Positions 1-7,250 of a stretch of DNA of 17,172 nucleotides are shown one piece after another. Under the pieces are notes generated by a model that did no database searches, had not been told where the DNA came from, and saw only the letters and a program-made list of their open reading frames with translations. Position numbers and translations under genes: made by a program. Source of the DNA: Planctomycetota bacterium (lineage in GTDB: Bacteria; Planctomycetota; Phycisphaerae; WQYP01); the NCBI GenBank assembly GCA_021828935.1, contig JAJZCU010000004.1:1-17172 (forward strand), written 5' to 3'. The first letter of the stretch is position 1. The number at the start of each line of letters is the position of its first letter.

Positions 1-508
1 ACACCAGAATATAAAGGGTGTACTTGCCAGGTGCGGAGCCGTCCTTCGCTGAAAGAGGGCTGGCCAGGGCGGTCCAATAGAAGGTGGCGGCGCCCGGGTT
101 GGCCGCGGGATAAGGCGGATTGGCGCCGAAGGCGTAGGCCCGCTGCTGCCATGGCAGTTTGTAGGAAAGATTTGGCAGCATCTCAATAGGCTGCGTGAAA
201 TTCACGGGCACGGAATTTCCACTGGTCGGTTCATCCACGGTCATATCTTGCAGGGTGTAGGTGGACTTTATCAATGCGGCGGCGTTGCGGGCCACCAGGC
301 CGGCCACGGTGCGTTCGGCGTCCTGACGGGTCCAGTTGGCGGCCACGGGAAACACGGCGGCCACCATGACCAGACCCACGGTTAATATGAAAATCGCGAT
401 GAGGATTTCCATGAGCGTAAAGCCGCGGCGCGGGCGTCCGGCGCCGCGAAACTGCGGGCCGCCGAACGCAGAGCGTTGAAGGCCGATGGTAGGGCGAGCA
501 TTGGTCAT
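1..508 (-). CDS. GspI/PilV-like minor pseudopilin (3' part outside window)
   Basis: The first 169 codons are visible; the gene runs off the left edge. It has a type III (prepilin) signal: a basic leader ending RPRRG, then FTLMEILIAIFILTVGLVMV. Cleavage is expected after Gly29, with the conserved Glu at position +5 (Glu34). The 'LIAI-IL-GL' hydrophobic helix resembles GspI/PilV minor pseudopilins, which form the pseudopilus tip in the inner membrane and periplasm. The region after the helix (WTRQDAERTVAGLVARNAAALIK) forms the predicted amphipathic continuation. The start is ATG at 508, four bases after the stop of the upstream pseudopilin. A GGGAGG lies 11 bases before it, inside the end of that gene, so translation is probably coupled. 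The GspI versus PilV assignment is by N-terminal style only. Confidence 0.8.
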   Translation of the reverse strand, partial: MTNARPTIGLQRSAFGGPQFRGAGRPRRGFTLMEILIAIFILTVGLVMVAAVFPVAANWTRQDAERTVAGLVARNAAALIKSTYTLQDMTVDEPTSGNSVPVNFTQPIEMLPNLSYKLPWQQRAYAFGANPPYPAANPGAATFYWTALASPLSAKDGSAPGKYTLYILV

Positions 509-512
509 GTTA

Positions 513-1361
513 TTACGTACCTCCCGGGCCTTGCCGCAGCACGCCCCCGGTATAGCTGTTCACAATTAATACATCGGCATGTTCCTGAATCCAGATCGCC
601 TGGGCCGCCGCCGACGTTGCGCCCTTGTTTTCCGCGGCGGTAAGGCCGGAGATGCTGTACAGAATGATGCCCGGCGTACTGGTTCCGCCGTTTAGGTTGC
701 CCTGCGGATTTGGAATGCCATCGGTCGCCGCGCCGAAATCCCAGTCTAAATCGCTGTCGTAGGCGGGATTCGCGCCGGATGTCTCGGCGTATAGCCCGCT
801 GCGCACAATCATCTGTCCGTTGCCATTGAAGACAATTGCAACGCAATTGCCGGGGGCGGAGTTCGCGCCCTGGTTGACCACGTTCACGCCGCCGGTGAAG
901 TTCAGCGGCGCCGCCGCAACATCACTGGGCAGGTACACGCGATGCCGCGATGTGTAGGGCACAAACACGGTGTCGCCAACATTGGATTGCAACGGGCTGC
1001 CATTGGCTTCGGGTTCGGGGATGGCCAGTTCCATGGCCATTTGTTGCGTGTTAATCGGGCCCAGCTTGGCCGACCCACCGCCTTCATAATAAAACACCAG
1101 GGCCACGGGTTCATGGCGCTTCATGGCCAGGGCGTGGGCGGTGCCGATATAGGCCGACACAAGATTTTCGCCCTGAACCAGATTGTTGCCGGAAAGAATT
1201 TTGCGAAACGCCGGAATGCTGATCGCGGCCACCAGAACGATGATGCCCATGACCACCAGCAGTTCTATGAGCGTAAAGGCCCGGACGCAACGCTGGACGC
1301 AACGGTCGCGAATTTGCGCCGCTCTTGCGAGCGTTTCAGGCTGTCTTAAATTTTCTGCCAT
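513..1361 (-). CDS. GspH-like type II secretion pseudopilin
   Basis: A pseudopilin of about 282 residues. An Arg/Cys-containing leader ends in RCVRA, followed by FTLIELLVVMGIIVLVAAI, with the +5 Glu retained. The residue before the cleavage point is Ala instead of the usual Gly. After the helix, the 'AFRKILSGNNLVQGENLVSAYIGTAHALA' region and the following beta-rich domain with a VALVF strand and a VFNGNGQMIVRSG segment resemble GspH/FimT minor pseudopilins (established family trait: N-terminal helix plus beta-sandwich). Two ATGs are possible, at 1367 and 1361. AAGG at 1369-1372 is one base before the first and seven bases before the second, so I prefer 1361. It sits between the second GspG-like gene (60 bases upstream) and the GspI-like gene (4 bases downstream), in one operon. 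The exact subclass is inferred. Confidence 0.82.
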   Translation of the reverse strand: MAENLRQPETLARAAQIRDRCVQRCVRAFTLIELLVVMGIIVLVAAISIPAFRKILSGNNLVQGENLVSAYIGTAHALAMKRHEPVALVFYYEGGGSAKLGPINTQQMAMELAIPEPEANGSPLQSNVGDTVFVPYTSRHRVYLPSDVAAAPLNFTGGVNVVNQGANSAPGNCVAIVFNGNGQMIVRSGLYAETSGANPAYDSDLDWDFGAATDGIPNPQGNLNGGTSTPGIILYSISGLTAAENKGATSAAAQAIWIQEHADVLIVNSYTGGVLRQGPGGT

Positions 1362-1421
1362 ATACATGCCTTATAAAGTCTTCGTCCGCGCGCCATGGGG
1401 CGCGACGGGCTGGGCTGGCCA

Positions 1422-2357
1422 TCACGGCGTCTGGCTGATTATGTCATCTTTGCTGGCATCAAAATGAATGGGATCGGGCGGATACGTCGCATCATAAAAA
1501 ATTCCGTCCGGTCCGGCGCTGACCAGCAGGTAGGAATGTTCTCCGATGATCTGTTCGCCCGCCTGCACCTTGTTCGTGCCCCCGGATTCGCCCAGCGTCT
1601 TGTAAAACTCCACGCTGTCTCCATTGGAAGGATCCTGGTCGCCGTTTGGCGAGTTGCTCAGGGTATCCTGCCCGCTGTTCTGGTTGGGCAGAAACGCCTG
1701 GGCGTTGTCGTAGGCATTGAAAATGTACCCGCCAGCATTGTTCGAACTGTTGCCGAAAATTGGCATGCCCACCGGGGGGATCGCCCCCGCGGGTAGATTG
1801 CTGCGATAATAAAGGATGGGGCTTTGCTGGCCGAATAAATCCACAAAAAATTCGTCATTGGGATTGGGCGTTTGCCCGTCTTGCGTGAAGTTATCCTTGG
1901 TTATTTTCATATATGGGCCATAGATGCGGCCCAGCACGCTGCCCGGTCCGCTCATGCGAAATCCATAGGGCGGCCCGGGCCGGGTGGGGGTGCTGCTCGG
2001 GCCACAGCCATCATAACTTTGGCCCAGATACCCAACCATGGCCTCGGCAAAGCGGCTGGCGCCGGAAAGCAAATTGGGCGGACCATACGTATTGACGGAC
2101 GACGAATCAGGGAACACGCTGAAATCAGAATAATACTGGGCCAATGCGATGCGCATACTGCCTATTTCCGCAGCGGTGGCCTGTATCGCCGCCTTTTTGC
2201 GGGCATAAGCCAGGGCAGGCAGCAGCAAGCCGATCAGCAGCACGATAATGGAAATGACCACCAGCAATTCCATGAGCGTAAACCCGCCGCTCCCTGCGGC
2301 GCTGCCGCGATGCCGCGAAGGGACAAGAGCACTGTTCTCGCGCCAAATGGCCATCAT
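1422..2357 (-). CDS. GspG-like pseudopilin (second paralogue)
   Basis: A 311-residue prepilin-type protein. The leader ends GSGG and is followed by FTLMELLVVISIIVLLIGLL, with cleavage expected after Gly25 and Glu30 at +5. The helix continues as PALAYARKKAAIQATAAEIGSMR and then a YYSDFSVFPD segment, the 'A...YY.D...YP' pattern of GspG-type major pseudopilins. The C-terminal part has a 'GPDGIFYD...KDDIISQ' region, like the G-D-G...DDI calcium-loop region of GspG. It shares a PILYYR motif with the neighbouring upstream paralogue, so the two look duplicated and diverged. At 311 residues it is about twice the classical GspG length because of an inserted Pro/Gly/Asn-rich domain. The start ATG at 2357 overlaps the upstream stop (ATGA), indicating translational coupling. 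Confidence 0.87.
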   Translation of the reverse strand: MMAIWRENSALVPSRHRGSAAGSGGFTLMELLVVISIIVLLIGLLLPALAYARKKAAIQATAAEIGSMRIALAQYYSDFSVFPDSSSVNTYGPPNLLSGASRFAEAMVGYLGQSYDGCGPSSTPTRPGPPYGFRMSGPGSVLGRIYGPYMKITKDNFTQDGQTPNPNDEFFVDLFGQQSPILYYRSNLPAGAIPPVGMPIFGNSSNNAGGYIFNAYDNAQAFLPNQNSGQDTLSNSPNGDQDPSNGDSVEFYKTLGESGGTNKVQAGEQIIGEHSYLLVSAGPDGIFYDATYPPDPIHFDASKDDIISQTP

Positions 2358-3457
2358 TGCGCACCTGCCACAACAATGTCATCATCCGTGAAGGAACTGG
2401 GCGGGTTTGAATTGGGCATGATTGGGCTGCCGGCGACGGGCACTGTCGTGGTACTTAGTGCCGGCCCGTAGATGCGGTTGGCCCCGGCGGCAATGAGTAC
2501 AAATCCGCCGATTGTGGTGGAATTGGGCATGTCGTAGGTGCTGGACCCAGGCGGCATCAGGGTTTTGTTCACAACCGTATAGGCCAAATTCTCGTTCGCG
2601 GTCCCCCCGCCCTTGTCCGAGTACGCCGAGCAATACTGACCTGCGACCAGCGACGGGGGATTCTGCTCCGGTTCCTGAACATAATTTCCCGGCCCGCTGG
2701 TGCCCTCCATGTTCGTCGAATTGTAATACGGCGCATTGCAGTTCTGGTAAAACGCCGCGATGCCCTGCGATTGGTTGTTATACACGGGTATAGTGTCCGC
2801 GCCGGGCGTCTTCCGATAATAAAGAATTGGCATGGCGTCCGGGAAACTGTCCAGGATTGTTGGCGCAGCGGCCCCACCGGCCCCGGCGGTTCCCGGCTTC
2901 GGCGCGCGGCCCAACAGGCTGTTGTTGACAAAACCCGTCTGCCCGGGCCCCGGCTGCCAGTAAGCGGCGCCCATGGTTCCCGTCGCGTAATTGAGCTGGC
3001 CATCGCCCACTTGCGTGCCAACATAAATCGTACCGCCGGTATAGGCCACCGGCGTAAGCGTGCCCTGGTAATAATAGGTGGTTGTGTTGCTGGCCGGGTT
3101 CACATAGCTCGGTGACGTTGCGGTGGGCGACCAAAATCCCGTCAATCCCCAGAGCAGATTCTGCGTGCCGGTCAACTGATTCGATTGCGCGCTGGCCGAA
3201 ACCTGGGCCTCGCTTAACGGCCCCGGATATGCGTTGTACGCCTGATAATAACTTTCACAGCCGGTTTGAATGTCATGCAATTCAGCCGATGTGGCCGTGA
3301 CATACCCCTGTTGCCGCGCATAATTCAAGGCTGGCAGCAAGATGGCCATCAGAATGGCGATGATCGAAATGACCACCAGCAACTCAATGAGCGTGAAGGC
3401 CAGGGACCGGCGCGCGTGGCGGGCGTCGGCTTCGGTTTGGGGCATCGTTTTACGCAT
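2354..3457 (-). CDS. GspG-like pseudopilin (first paralogue, long)
   Basis: A 367-residue prepilin-type protein directly after gspF. The leader MRKTMPQTEADARHARRSLA precedes FTLIELLVVISIIAILMAI, with Glu at +5. The residue before the cleavage point is Ala20, not Gly. The helix runs on as PALNYARQQGYVTATSAELHDI and then 'CESYYQAYNAYPGP', a GspG-like 'YY..YP' pattern. The end reads 'FVLIAAGANRIYGPA ... FTDDDIV', matching the G-x-(D/N)-x-x-YG...DDI layout of GspG C-termini. Most of the body is an Asn/Thr/Tyr/Gly-rich insertion that I cannot assign. The ATG at 3457 follows a GAGGA six bases upstream. It lies 48 bases after gspF and overlaps the next gene by 4 bases. It could be the major pseudopilin of this apparatus; that ranking is inference. 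Confidence 0.87.
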   Translation of the reverse strand: MRKTMPQTEADARHARRSLAFTLIELLVVISIIAILMAILLPALNYARQQGYVTATSAELHDIQTGCESYYQAYNAYPGPLSEAQVSASAQSNQLTGTQNLLWGLTGFWSPTATSPSYVNPASNTTTYYYQGTLTPVAYTGGTIYVGTQVGDGQLNYATGTMGAAYWQPGPGQTGFVNNSLLGRAPKPGTAGAGGAAAPTILDSFPDAMPILYYRKTPGADTIPVYNNQSQGIAAFYQNCNAPYYNSTNMEGTSGPGNYVQEPEQNPPSLVAGQYCSAYSDKGGGTANENLAYTVVNKTLMPPGSSTYDMPNSTTIGGFVLIAAGANRIYGPALSTTTVPVAGSPIMPNSNPPSSFTDDDIVVAGAQ

Positions 3458-3505
3458 GAGCGTTCCTCATTACGAGTTTTTTAGCAGGGCGTTGTTAGCG
3501 TTACC

Positions 3506-4801
3506 TTACCCGCCGCCGCCGCTGACCGATTGCAGCAATTTGACCATCGGCAGGAACAACGCCAGCACGATGACCAGCACAATACCGCCCAGGACCACCA
3601 CCATCACGGGTTCCAGCAGGCTTAACAAAGAAGCCACCAGCACGTCCACTTCTTCATCATAATTGTCCGCGATTTTGGTGAGCATCTTGTCCAGATCGCC
3701 GGTTTCCTCGCCCACGTCAATCATGTTGACCACAATGGCGTCGCACACCTTGGCGGCCTTGAGCGGGCCCGCGAAGCTTTCGCCCTCACGGATGGCGTCA
3801 TGCACCTTGCCCAAAGCGTTTTCGTACACGGCGTTGCCCACCGTTTCGCCCGTGATCTTCAACGCTTCCAAGATCGGCACGCCGGCGCCCAGCAGGGTAC
3901 CCAGCGTGCGGGTAAAGCGGGCCACGGCAGTTTTGGAAAAAATCTGACCCGCAATGGGCAGGCGGATTTTGATGCTGTCCAGCACATATTTGCCGGGCTT
4001 GGTCTTGTTCACCATCTTATAAATTAGCAACAGTACAAACGGCGAACCAATGATCACCAGCCAGCCGTATTCATGGGCCACCCAATAGGACACATTCAAC
4101 AAAAACATGGTGATGGCAGGCAGCGTGGTGCGGAAGTCGGCGAAAATTTTGCGGAACTTCGGAATCACGAAGTACATGATGCCCGTGACAATACACACGG
4201 AGAAAAAGATCACGACCGTGGGATAGATCATGGCGCCGATGATGCGCCGCCGAAGCCGCTGGGCCTTTTCCATGAAGTCCGCCAGGCGCTGCAAAATAAC
4301 GTCCAGCACGCCGCCGGTTTCACCCGCCTGCACCATGTTTACATAGAGCCGGTCGAAGGCCTTGGGGTGCCGGCTCATGGAATCAGACAGCGTGCTGCCG
4401 CCTTCCACATCATTGCCGACGCCATCTAAAATGCTTTTCAGCAATCCCGGCTTCTGCTGCTGCTGAAGGATTCGCAGGGAACGTAAAATGGGCAAACCGG
4501 CATCCTGTAGCGTGGAAAGTTGCCGCGTAAACTGCGTGATCTGTTTCACGGCCACGCCGCCGATATTAATCGACACCCCCCCGCCGCCTGACTTTTTGGT
4601 GGCGCCACCAGTGGCAGCCGAAGCGCCGGCGCCAACCGTGGCCCCGCCTTTGGCCTTTTTAGCCACCTTTTCTTTAATCTTCGACGGGAAATACCCCTGC
4701 GATTTTATTTTGGCCAACGCCTCGGTGGAATCCTGGGCGTCTAATTCGGCCTTGACGGACTGACCGGCGGCGTTCATTGCTTCGTACTGGTATGTGGGCA
4801 T
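3506..4801 (-). CDS. gspF: Type II secretion / type IV pilus inner-membrane platform protein GspF/PilC
   Basis: A 431-residue polytopic inner-membrane protein that anchors the assembly ATPase and drives pseudopilus assembly. The N-terminal part (YQYEAMNAAGQSVKAELDAQ, residues 4-23, and GYFPSKIKE) is the classic GspF start. Two T2SSF repeats follow at about residues 90-212 and 293-415, each with the FTRQL/FTRTL...DAG/GAG-x-P-I-L signature and the 'AGETGG' / 'VGEETG' turn. Hydrophobic helices are seen at about 191-213, 247-262 and 397-420. A Lys/Ala/Gly-rich linker at residues 45-85 between the N-terminal piece and the first repeat is longer than usual. The ATG at 4801 has AGGAG nine bases upstream. 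It is the first gene of the pseudopilin operon. No GspE, GspD or prepilin peptidase gene is in the window. Confidence 0.94.
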   Translation of the reverse strand: MPTYQYEAMNAAGQSVKAELDAQDSTEALAKIKSQGYFPSKIKEKVAKKAKGGATVGAGASAATGGATKKSGGGGVSINIGGVAVKQITQFTRQLSTLQDAGLPILRSLRILQQQQKPGLLKSILDGVGNDVEGGSTLSDSMSRHPKAFDRLYVNMVQAGETGGVLDVILQRLADFMEKAQRLRRRIIGAMIYPTVVIFFSVCIVTGIMYFVIPKFRKIFADFRTTLPAITMFLLNVSYWVAHEYGWLVIIGSPFVLLLIYKMVNKTKPGKYVLDSIKIRLPIAGQIFSKTAVARFTRTLGTLLGAGVPILEALKITGETVGNAVYENALGKVHDAIREGESFAGPLKAAKVCDAIVVNMIDVGEETGDLDKMLTKIADNYDEEVDVLVASLLSLLEPVMVVVLGGIVLVIVLALFLPMVKLLQSVSGGGG

Positions 4802-4889
4802 GGTGTAACTACTCCTACTTCTGCCGAATCTATATACGGTGGATTTGCCGCAGCGTGTAGTGGGGCGTTATGACGTGTCACCGCCATTT

Positions 4890-4949
4890 GCGTAACGGGC
4901 CGCCGTGCGAGATGGGCGCACGATGCGTAATGGGCGCGTAATGCGCGCA
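4890..4949. repeat. Degenerate 11-14-bp repeats upstream of gspF
   Basis: Four related copies are visible: GCGTAACGGGC (4890-4900), GCGAGATGGGCGCA (4907-4920), GCGTAATGGGCGCG (4925-4938) and GCGTAATGCGCGCA (4936-4949). Their starts are 17, 18 and 11 bases apart. They lie 90-150 bases upstream of the gspF start. Regularly spaced copies could be protein-binding sites or just a decayed tandem repeat. Confidence 0.5.
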
Positions 4950-4960
4950 CCAGCCCCACC

Positions 4961-4977
4961 ATTAATCCGTAGTTCCT
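4961..4977 (-). repeat. 17-bp motif, minus-strand copy of an inverted pair
   Basis: The minus strand reads AGGAACTACGGATTAAT, identical over all 17 bases to the plus-strand copy at 5356-5372. The copy lies about 160 bases upstream of gspF, just downstream of the candidate minus-strand promoter. It could be a dispersed regulatory motif or the end of a small non-coding element. Confidence 0.65.
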
Positions 4978-4988
4978 AGCCATTCCGC

Positions 4989-5017
4989 CTATTAAGTTTT
5001 TGCAAACCCCTTGTAAA
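4989..5017 (-). promoter_or_regulatory. Possible promoter of the gspF-pseudopilin operon
   Basis: The minus strand reads TTTACA (5017-5012), a 17-base spacer, then TAATAG (4994-4989). The -35 matches five of six consensus bases but the -10 only three, so this is a weak candidate. It would give a leader of about 180 bases carrying the 17-bp motif and the degenerate repeats. Confidence 0.3.
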
Positions 5018-5355
5018 TGGCGGTTTTTATGCCGTTTCGGCACACGAAACAGCTTGTTTTGTACCCATGTAAATTGTGTTTATGTGCTTGACTTTATTGC
5101 GCTTTATTCTTACTCTGTGTGCATGTGCATTAAAAGAGATTTAAACCGTTCTCCAATGGTTTGGCCGCACTGTCGTGGAGCTGCCATCCGCCGTTCCGCG
5201 TCGTCAAATCGCCAAATACACCGGTATTTCCCTTACGCGTTAACGCCCAGGCGTTGCAGGGCACCCCCAGGCTGAATTCCTGCCTGTGCCCAGTAAACCG
5301 GGGGCGAAAAATTGAGAAAAACCTTATTCCATGCGGGTTTTGTGATTTTTGCGGC

Positions 5356-5372
5356 AGGAACTACGGATTAAT
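5356..5372 (+). repeat. 17-bp motif, plus-strand copy of an inverted pair
   Basis: AGGAACTACGGATTAAT matches the reverse complement of 4961-4977 exactly. The match stops abruptly on both sides. Nine bases further on begins the 34-bp palindrome. The two copies face each other across 378 bases that encode nothing recognisable. Confidence 0.65.
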
Positions 5373-5380
5373 AGCCTATT

Positions 5381-5414
5381 CGGCCACCAGTGGCCAATTG
5401 TCCACTGGTGGCCG
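5381..5414. repeat. 34-bp near-perfect palindrome
   Basis: The arms CGGCCACCAGTGG (5381-5393) and CCACTGGTGGCCG (5402-5414) are perfect inverted repeats of 13 bases. The 8-base centre CCAATTGT itself contains the palindrome CAATTG, so the only mismatch in 34 bases is 5394/5401. There is no T-run on either strand next to it, so it is not a standard rho-independent terminator. A dimeric-protein binding site, a transcript-end hairpin or a recombination site are all possible. Confidence 0.7.
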
Positions 5415-5576
5415 TCCAAGCCTGTAACGGGCTTCGGGAATTGTGGTGCGGGTTAGAACAATTCTTCGGATTATTCGAAGCTGGTGCGTACTCTCACAAT
5501 TCAAAGGCCACAATGATTTCGACCGCCGAGGCACTGAAAAGTAGTTTTTTATCAGAAAACTTGGTCTGGTTATTTC

Positions 5577-6815
5577 TCAATGGCGCGCAGACTTTTCCGT
5601 GGCATCCGAAGCCGCGTCGTCGGCCGGCCCCGACGCCGCGGGGCGGCGGGCGTGCGCGGCATCTGCCCCTATTGCTTCGTCCAGCGCGGTCGCCATCTTT
5701 TCAGCCGTCTCACGCCACTTAAATTTCTGCACCTGCCGGGCCCCGGCCTGCCGCAGCCGCTGGGCGCGTTCCGGTTCGGTTAATACCGCAACTATTTTGG
5801 CGGCCAACGCCGCCGTGTCCTCCAACGGGCAGAGTTGCGCGGCGTCGCCGCAGACTTCCGGCATGGCGCAGCAGTCGGCGGTAATCACCGGCGTGCCGAA
5901 GGTCATGGCCTCAATGGCGGGCAACCCAAAAGATTCACATTTACTCATTAAAACATAGCAACGTGACTGACTGAACAATTCCGTAATGCGCGCTGCGCTC
6001 ACGCGCCCTTCAAGAATCACCGCATCGGCCACACCGACGCTCTGCGCCACGCGGCGCAGGTGCTCGGCATAGGCCGGGGAGCATGCGCCGGCAATCCGGT
6101 ATAGCAAGCGGTTCAGGCCCTTCTCACCCCGCACCAGCGGCAATGCGCGGATGACCATTTCCTGCTGCTTGTAAGGGGCAACGTTGCTAATGGTCACAAT
6201 TTGTAACGGCCGCGTCTCCCAATCCGGCAAGTTTTTCTGGGCGCGGGCGATCCAGTCCTCCGGCACGCCATTATAAAATACCTGGCCATGAGGTGGCCTG
6301 ATCTCCACCGCCTCGCACATTAAATCGCGTAAATAAGCGCTGGTCCAGCCAACGCACGCGGCTTGGCGAAATGCGGTGGCATTGGCCCGCCGCTTCAGAA
6401 AGGCCAGCGCCCGATCTTTGTGACCATTTTCCCACGCCACCGGGCGATACGGCCACGGATCCTGGCAATGGGCCAGCGTGGGCACGGGCATGCCCGGCAC
6501 GATCATGCCATTGAGTTGTAGCACGGCCGAAACTTGGTTTTCGCGAACCCAATTAACAAGATTATTTTTTTCATAACGGGCGCGGGGCCCGCGCCGCGCA
6601 GCCTCGGGCGGCGCCCACAGAAGTTTGCAATTTTCCGGCGCCGCGGCGCCGCGGGCCTCTTCATGCAGCGGATTTCCCGCAACCACGGCAAGCGTAATGG
6701 TCCAATCGGGGCGTACCAGCGCCAGGTGCCGCCACAGCTCCAATCCAACGGTGTAACCGCCGCCGCTGCCCATGGAAAGGCCGTTGATAAGAATGTGGTG
6801 TTTGGCACCTCGCAA
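5577..6815 (-). CDS. GT4-family (GT-B fold) glycosyltransferase
   Basis: A predicted cytoplasmic or membrane-associated retaining glycosyltransferase that moves a sugar from an NDP-sugar to a growing glycan; donor and acceptor cannot be read from sequence. The N-terminus (HHILINGLSMGSGGGYTVGL, residues 6-25) is the glycine-rich loop of the acceptor domain. The C-terminal Glycos_transf_1 domain starts near residue 205 (VTISNVAPYKQQEMVIRALP) and has the diagnostic ESFGLPAIEAM at 294-304, with both donor-site Glu residues. The last 30 residues are an Ala/Asp-rich tail. The start is a TTG at 6815, supported by GAGG nine bases upstream and by the conserved N-terminal strand; a later Met would cut into the fold. 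It is divergent from the toxin-antitoxin locus. Confidence 0.88.
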   Translation of the reverse strand: MRGAKHHILINGLSMGSGGGYTVGLELWRHLALVRPDWTITLAVVAGNPLHEEARGAAAPENCKLLWAPPEAARRGPRARYEKNNLVNWVRENQVSAVLQLNGMIVPGMPVPTLAHCQDPWPYRPVAWENGHKDRALAFLKRRANATAFRQAACVGWTSAYLRDLMCEAVEIRPPHGQVFYNGVPEDWIARAQKNLPDWETRPLQIVTISNVAPYKQQEMVIRALPLVRGEKGLNRLLYRIAGACSPAYAEHLRRVAQSVGVADAVILEGRVSAARITELFSQSRCYVLMSKCESFGLPAIEAMTFGTPVITADCCAMPEVCGDAAQLCPLEDTAALAAKIVAVLTEPERAQRLRQAGARQVQKFKWRETAEKMATALDEAIGADAAHARRPAASGPADDAASDATEKSARH

Positions 6816-6921
6816 AGTTTCGCTGCCTCAATTAATCGATCCGCGGTTTTTCACGCATCCAAACAACCTCTCATGAACGTCGCAAATGATACCGCGGACG
6901 CAGTATTCGGGGAATGTCTTG

Positions 6922-6950
6922 CTGGCACTGGCTTGCACGGGCGATATAAT
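6922..6950 (+). promoter_or_regulatory. Sigma-70-type promoter of the DUF104/PIN locus
   Basis: A consensus -10 TATAAT at 6945-6950 is preceded by a 17-base spacer and a -35-like CTGGCA at 6922-6927 (four of six matches). Transcription would start near 6957, giving a leader of about 50 bases before the antitoxin ATG at 7007. Confidence 0.6.
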
Positions 6951-7006
6951 GCCTTTGGTTGCCAACGGCTGCCCGTAGACAACCGTTAATGCACAAGGAA
7001 TCAGTG

Positions 7007-7231
7007 ATGACAGTCCACATTGAAGCAGTTTACGAGAATGGCGTGTTCGTGCCCCGGGAACGCCCGAACCTGGCGGAGCATGATCGCGTGCGCCTGACAG
7101 TCGAAACTGTTTACAGTGTCCTGCCGCCGGGCGAAATTGTTCGGAGGCGGCGAAAGCATCGCATTCAACTGGATCCCCAGACGGCACAAGCGATTGCCGA
7201 ATCGCCGGAATTTGATCTTTTCGAATGCTGA
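7007..7231 (+). CDS. AF2212/DUF104-family antitoxin
   Basis: A 74-residue protein whose first half, VHIEAVYENGVFVPRERPNL (residues 3-22) then AEHDRVRLTVE, is the hallmark of the AF2212-like (DUF104) antitoxin family. These small beta-rich proteins are usually encoded just before a PIN-domain toxin. The C-terminal half (RRRRKHRIQLDPQTAQAIAE) would wrap the toxin, by family precedent. An in-frame longer start exists at 6959, but ATG 7007 has AAGGA seven bases upstream and begins the conserved domain. The toxin start lies 19 bases after the stop. Autoregulation through the promoter at 6922-6950 is expected by analogy. Confidence 0.85.
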   Translation: MTVHIEAVYENGVFVPRERPNLAEHDRVRLTVETVYSVLPPGEIVRRRRKHRIQLDPQTAQAIAESPEFDLFEC

Positions 7232-7250
7232 AACGAGGTGGCCGATTCCG

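Larger units (their letters stand above)
4802..5576. other. 775-bp intergenic region rich in short repeats and inverted repeats
   Basis: It lies between the end of the minus-strand glycosyltransferase and the start of gspF. No ORF here has a convincing ribosome binding site or a recognisable domain. It contains, from left to right: TGAC-GT-GTCA at 4871-4880; degenerate GCGTAATGGGCGC-like repeats at 4890-4949; the left copy of a 17-bp inverted repeat at 4961-4977; a possible minus-strand promoter at 4989-5017; a hairpin AAACCGTT-ctcc-AATGGTTT at 5143-5162 (one G-T pair); AACGCC-ca-GGCGTT at 5242-5255; the second 17-bp copy at 5356-5372; a 34-bp palindrome at 5381-5414; and GAATTGTG/CACAATTC arms at 5438-5445 and 5495-5502 enclosing CTTCG/CGAAG. 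Parts (5060-5150, 5500-5580) are clearly more AT-rich than the genes. Its function is unknown; it may hold control sites for the gspF operon. Confidence 0.6.

Noticed and set aside
1872..2471. 199-codon plus-strand ORF opposite the second GspG-like pseudopilin
   Set aside because: It is a shadow frame across two real genes on the other strand with no family resemblance.
4774..5043. 89-codon minus-strand ORF covering the gspF start and leader
   Set aside because: It overlaps gspF in another frame, has no ribosome binding site and shows no recognisable domain; the region is better read as control DNA.
4961..5414. Integron attC or CRISPR-like array
   Set aside because: There is no integrase, no GTTRRRY/RYYYAAC core pair and no regular repeat-spacer pattern; there are only two copies of the 17-bp motif and one palindrome.
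5430..5515. Possible tRNA or structured RNA from GAATTGTG/CACAATTC and CTTCG/CGAAG arms
   Set aside because: No tRNA-like cloverleaf or T-arm can be built and the helices are short; it is kept only as a note on the intergenic region.
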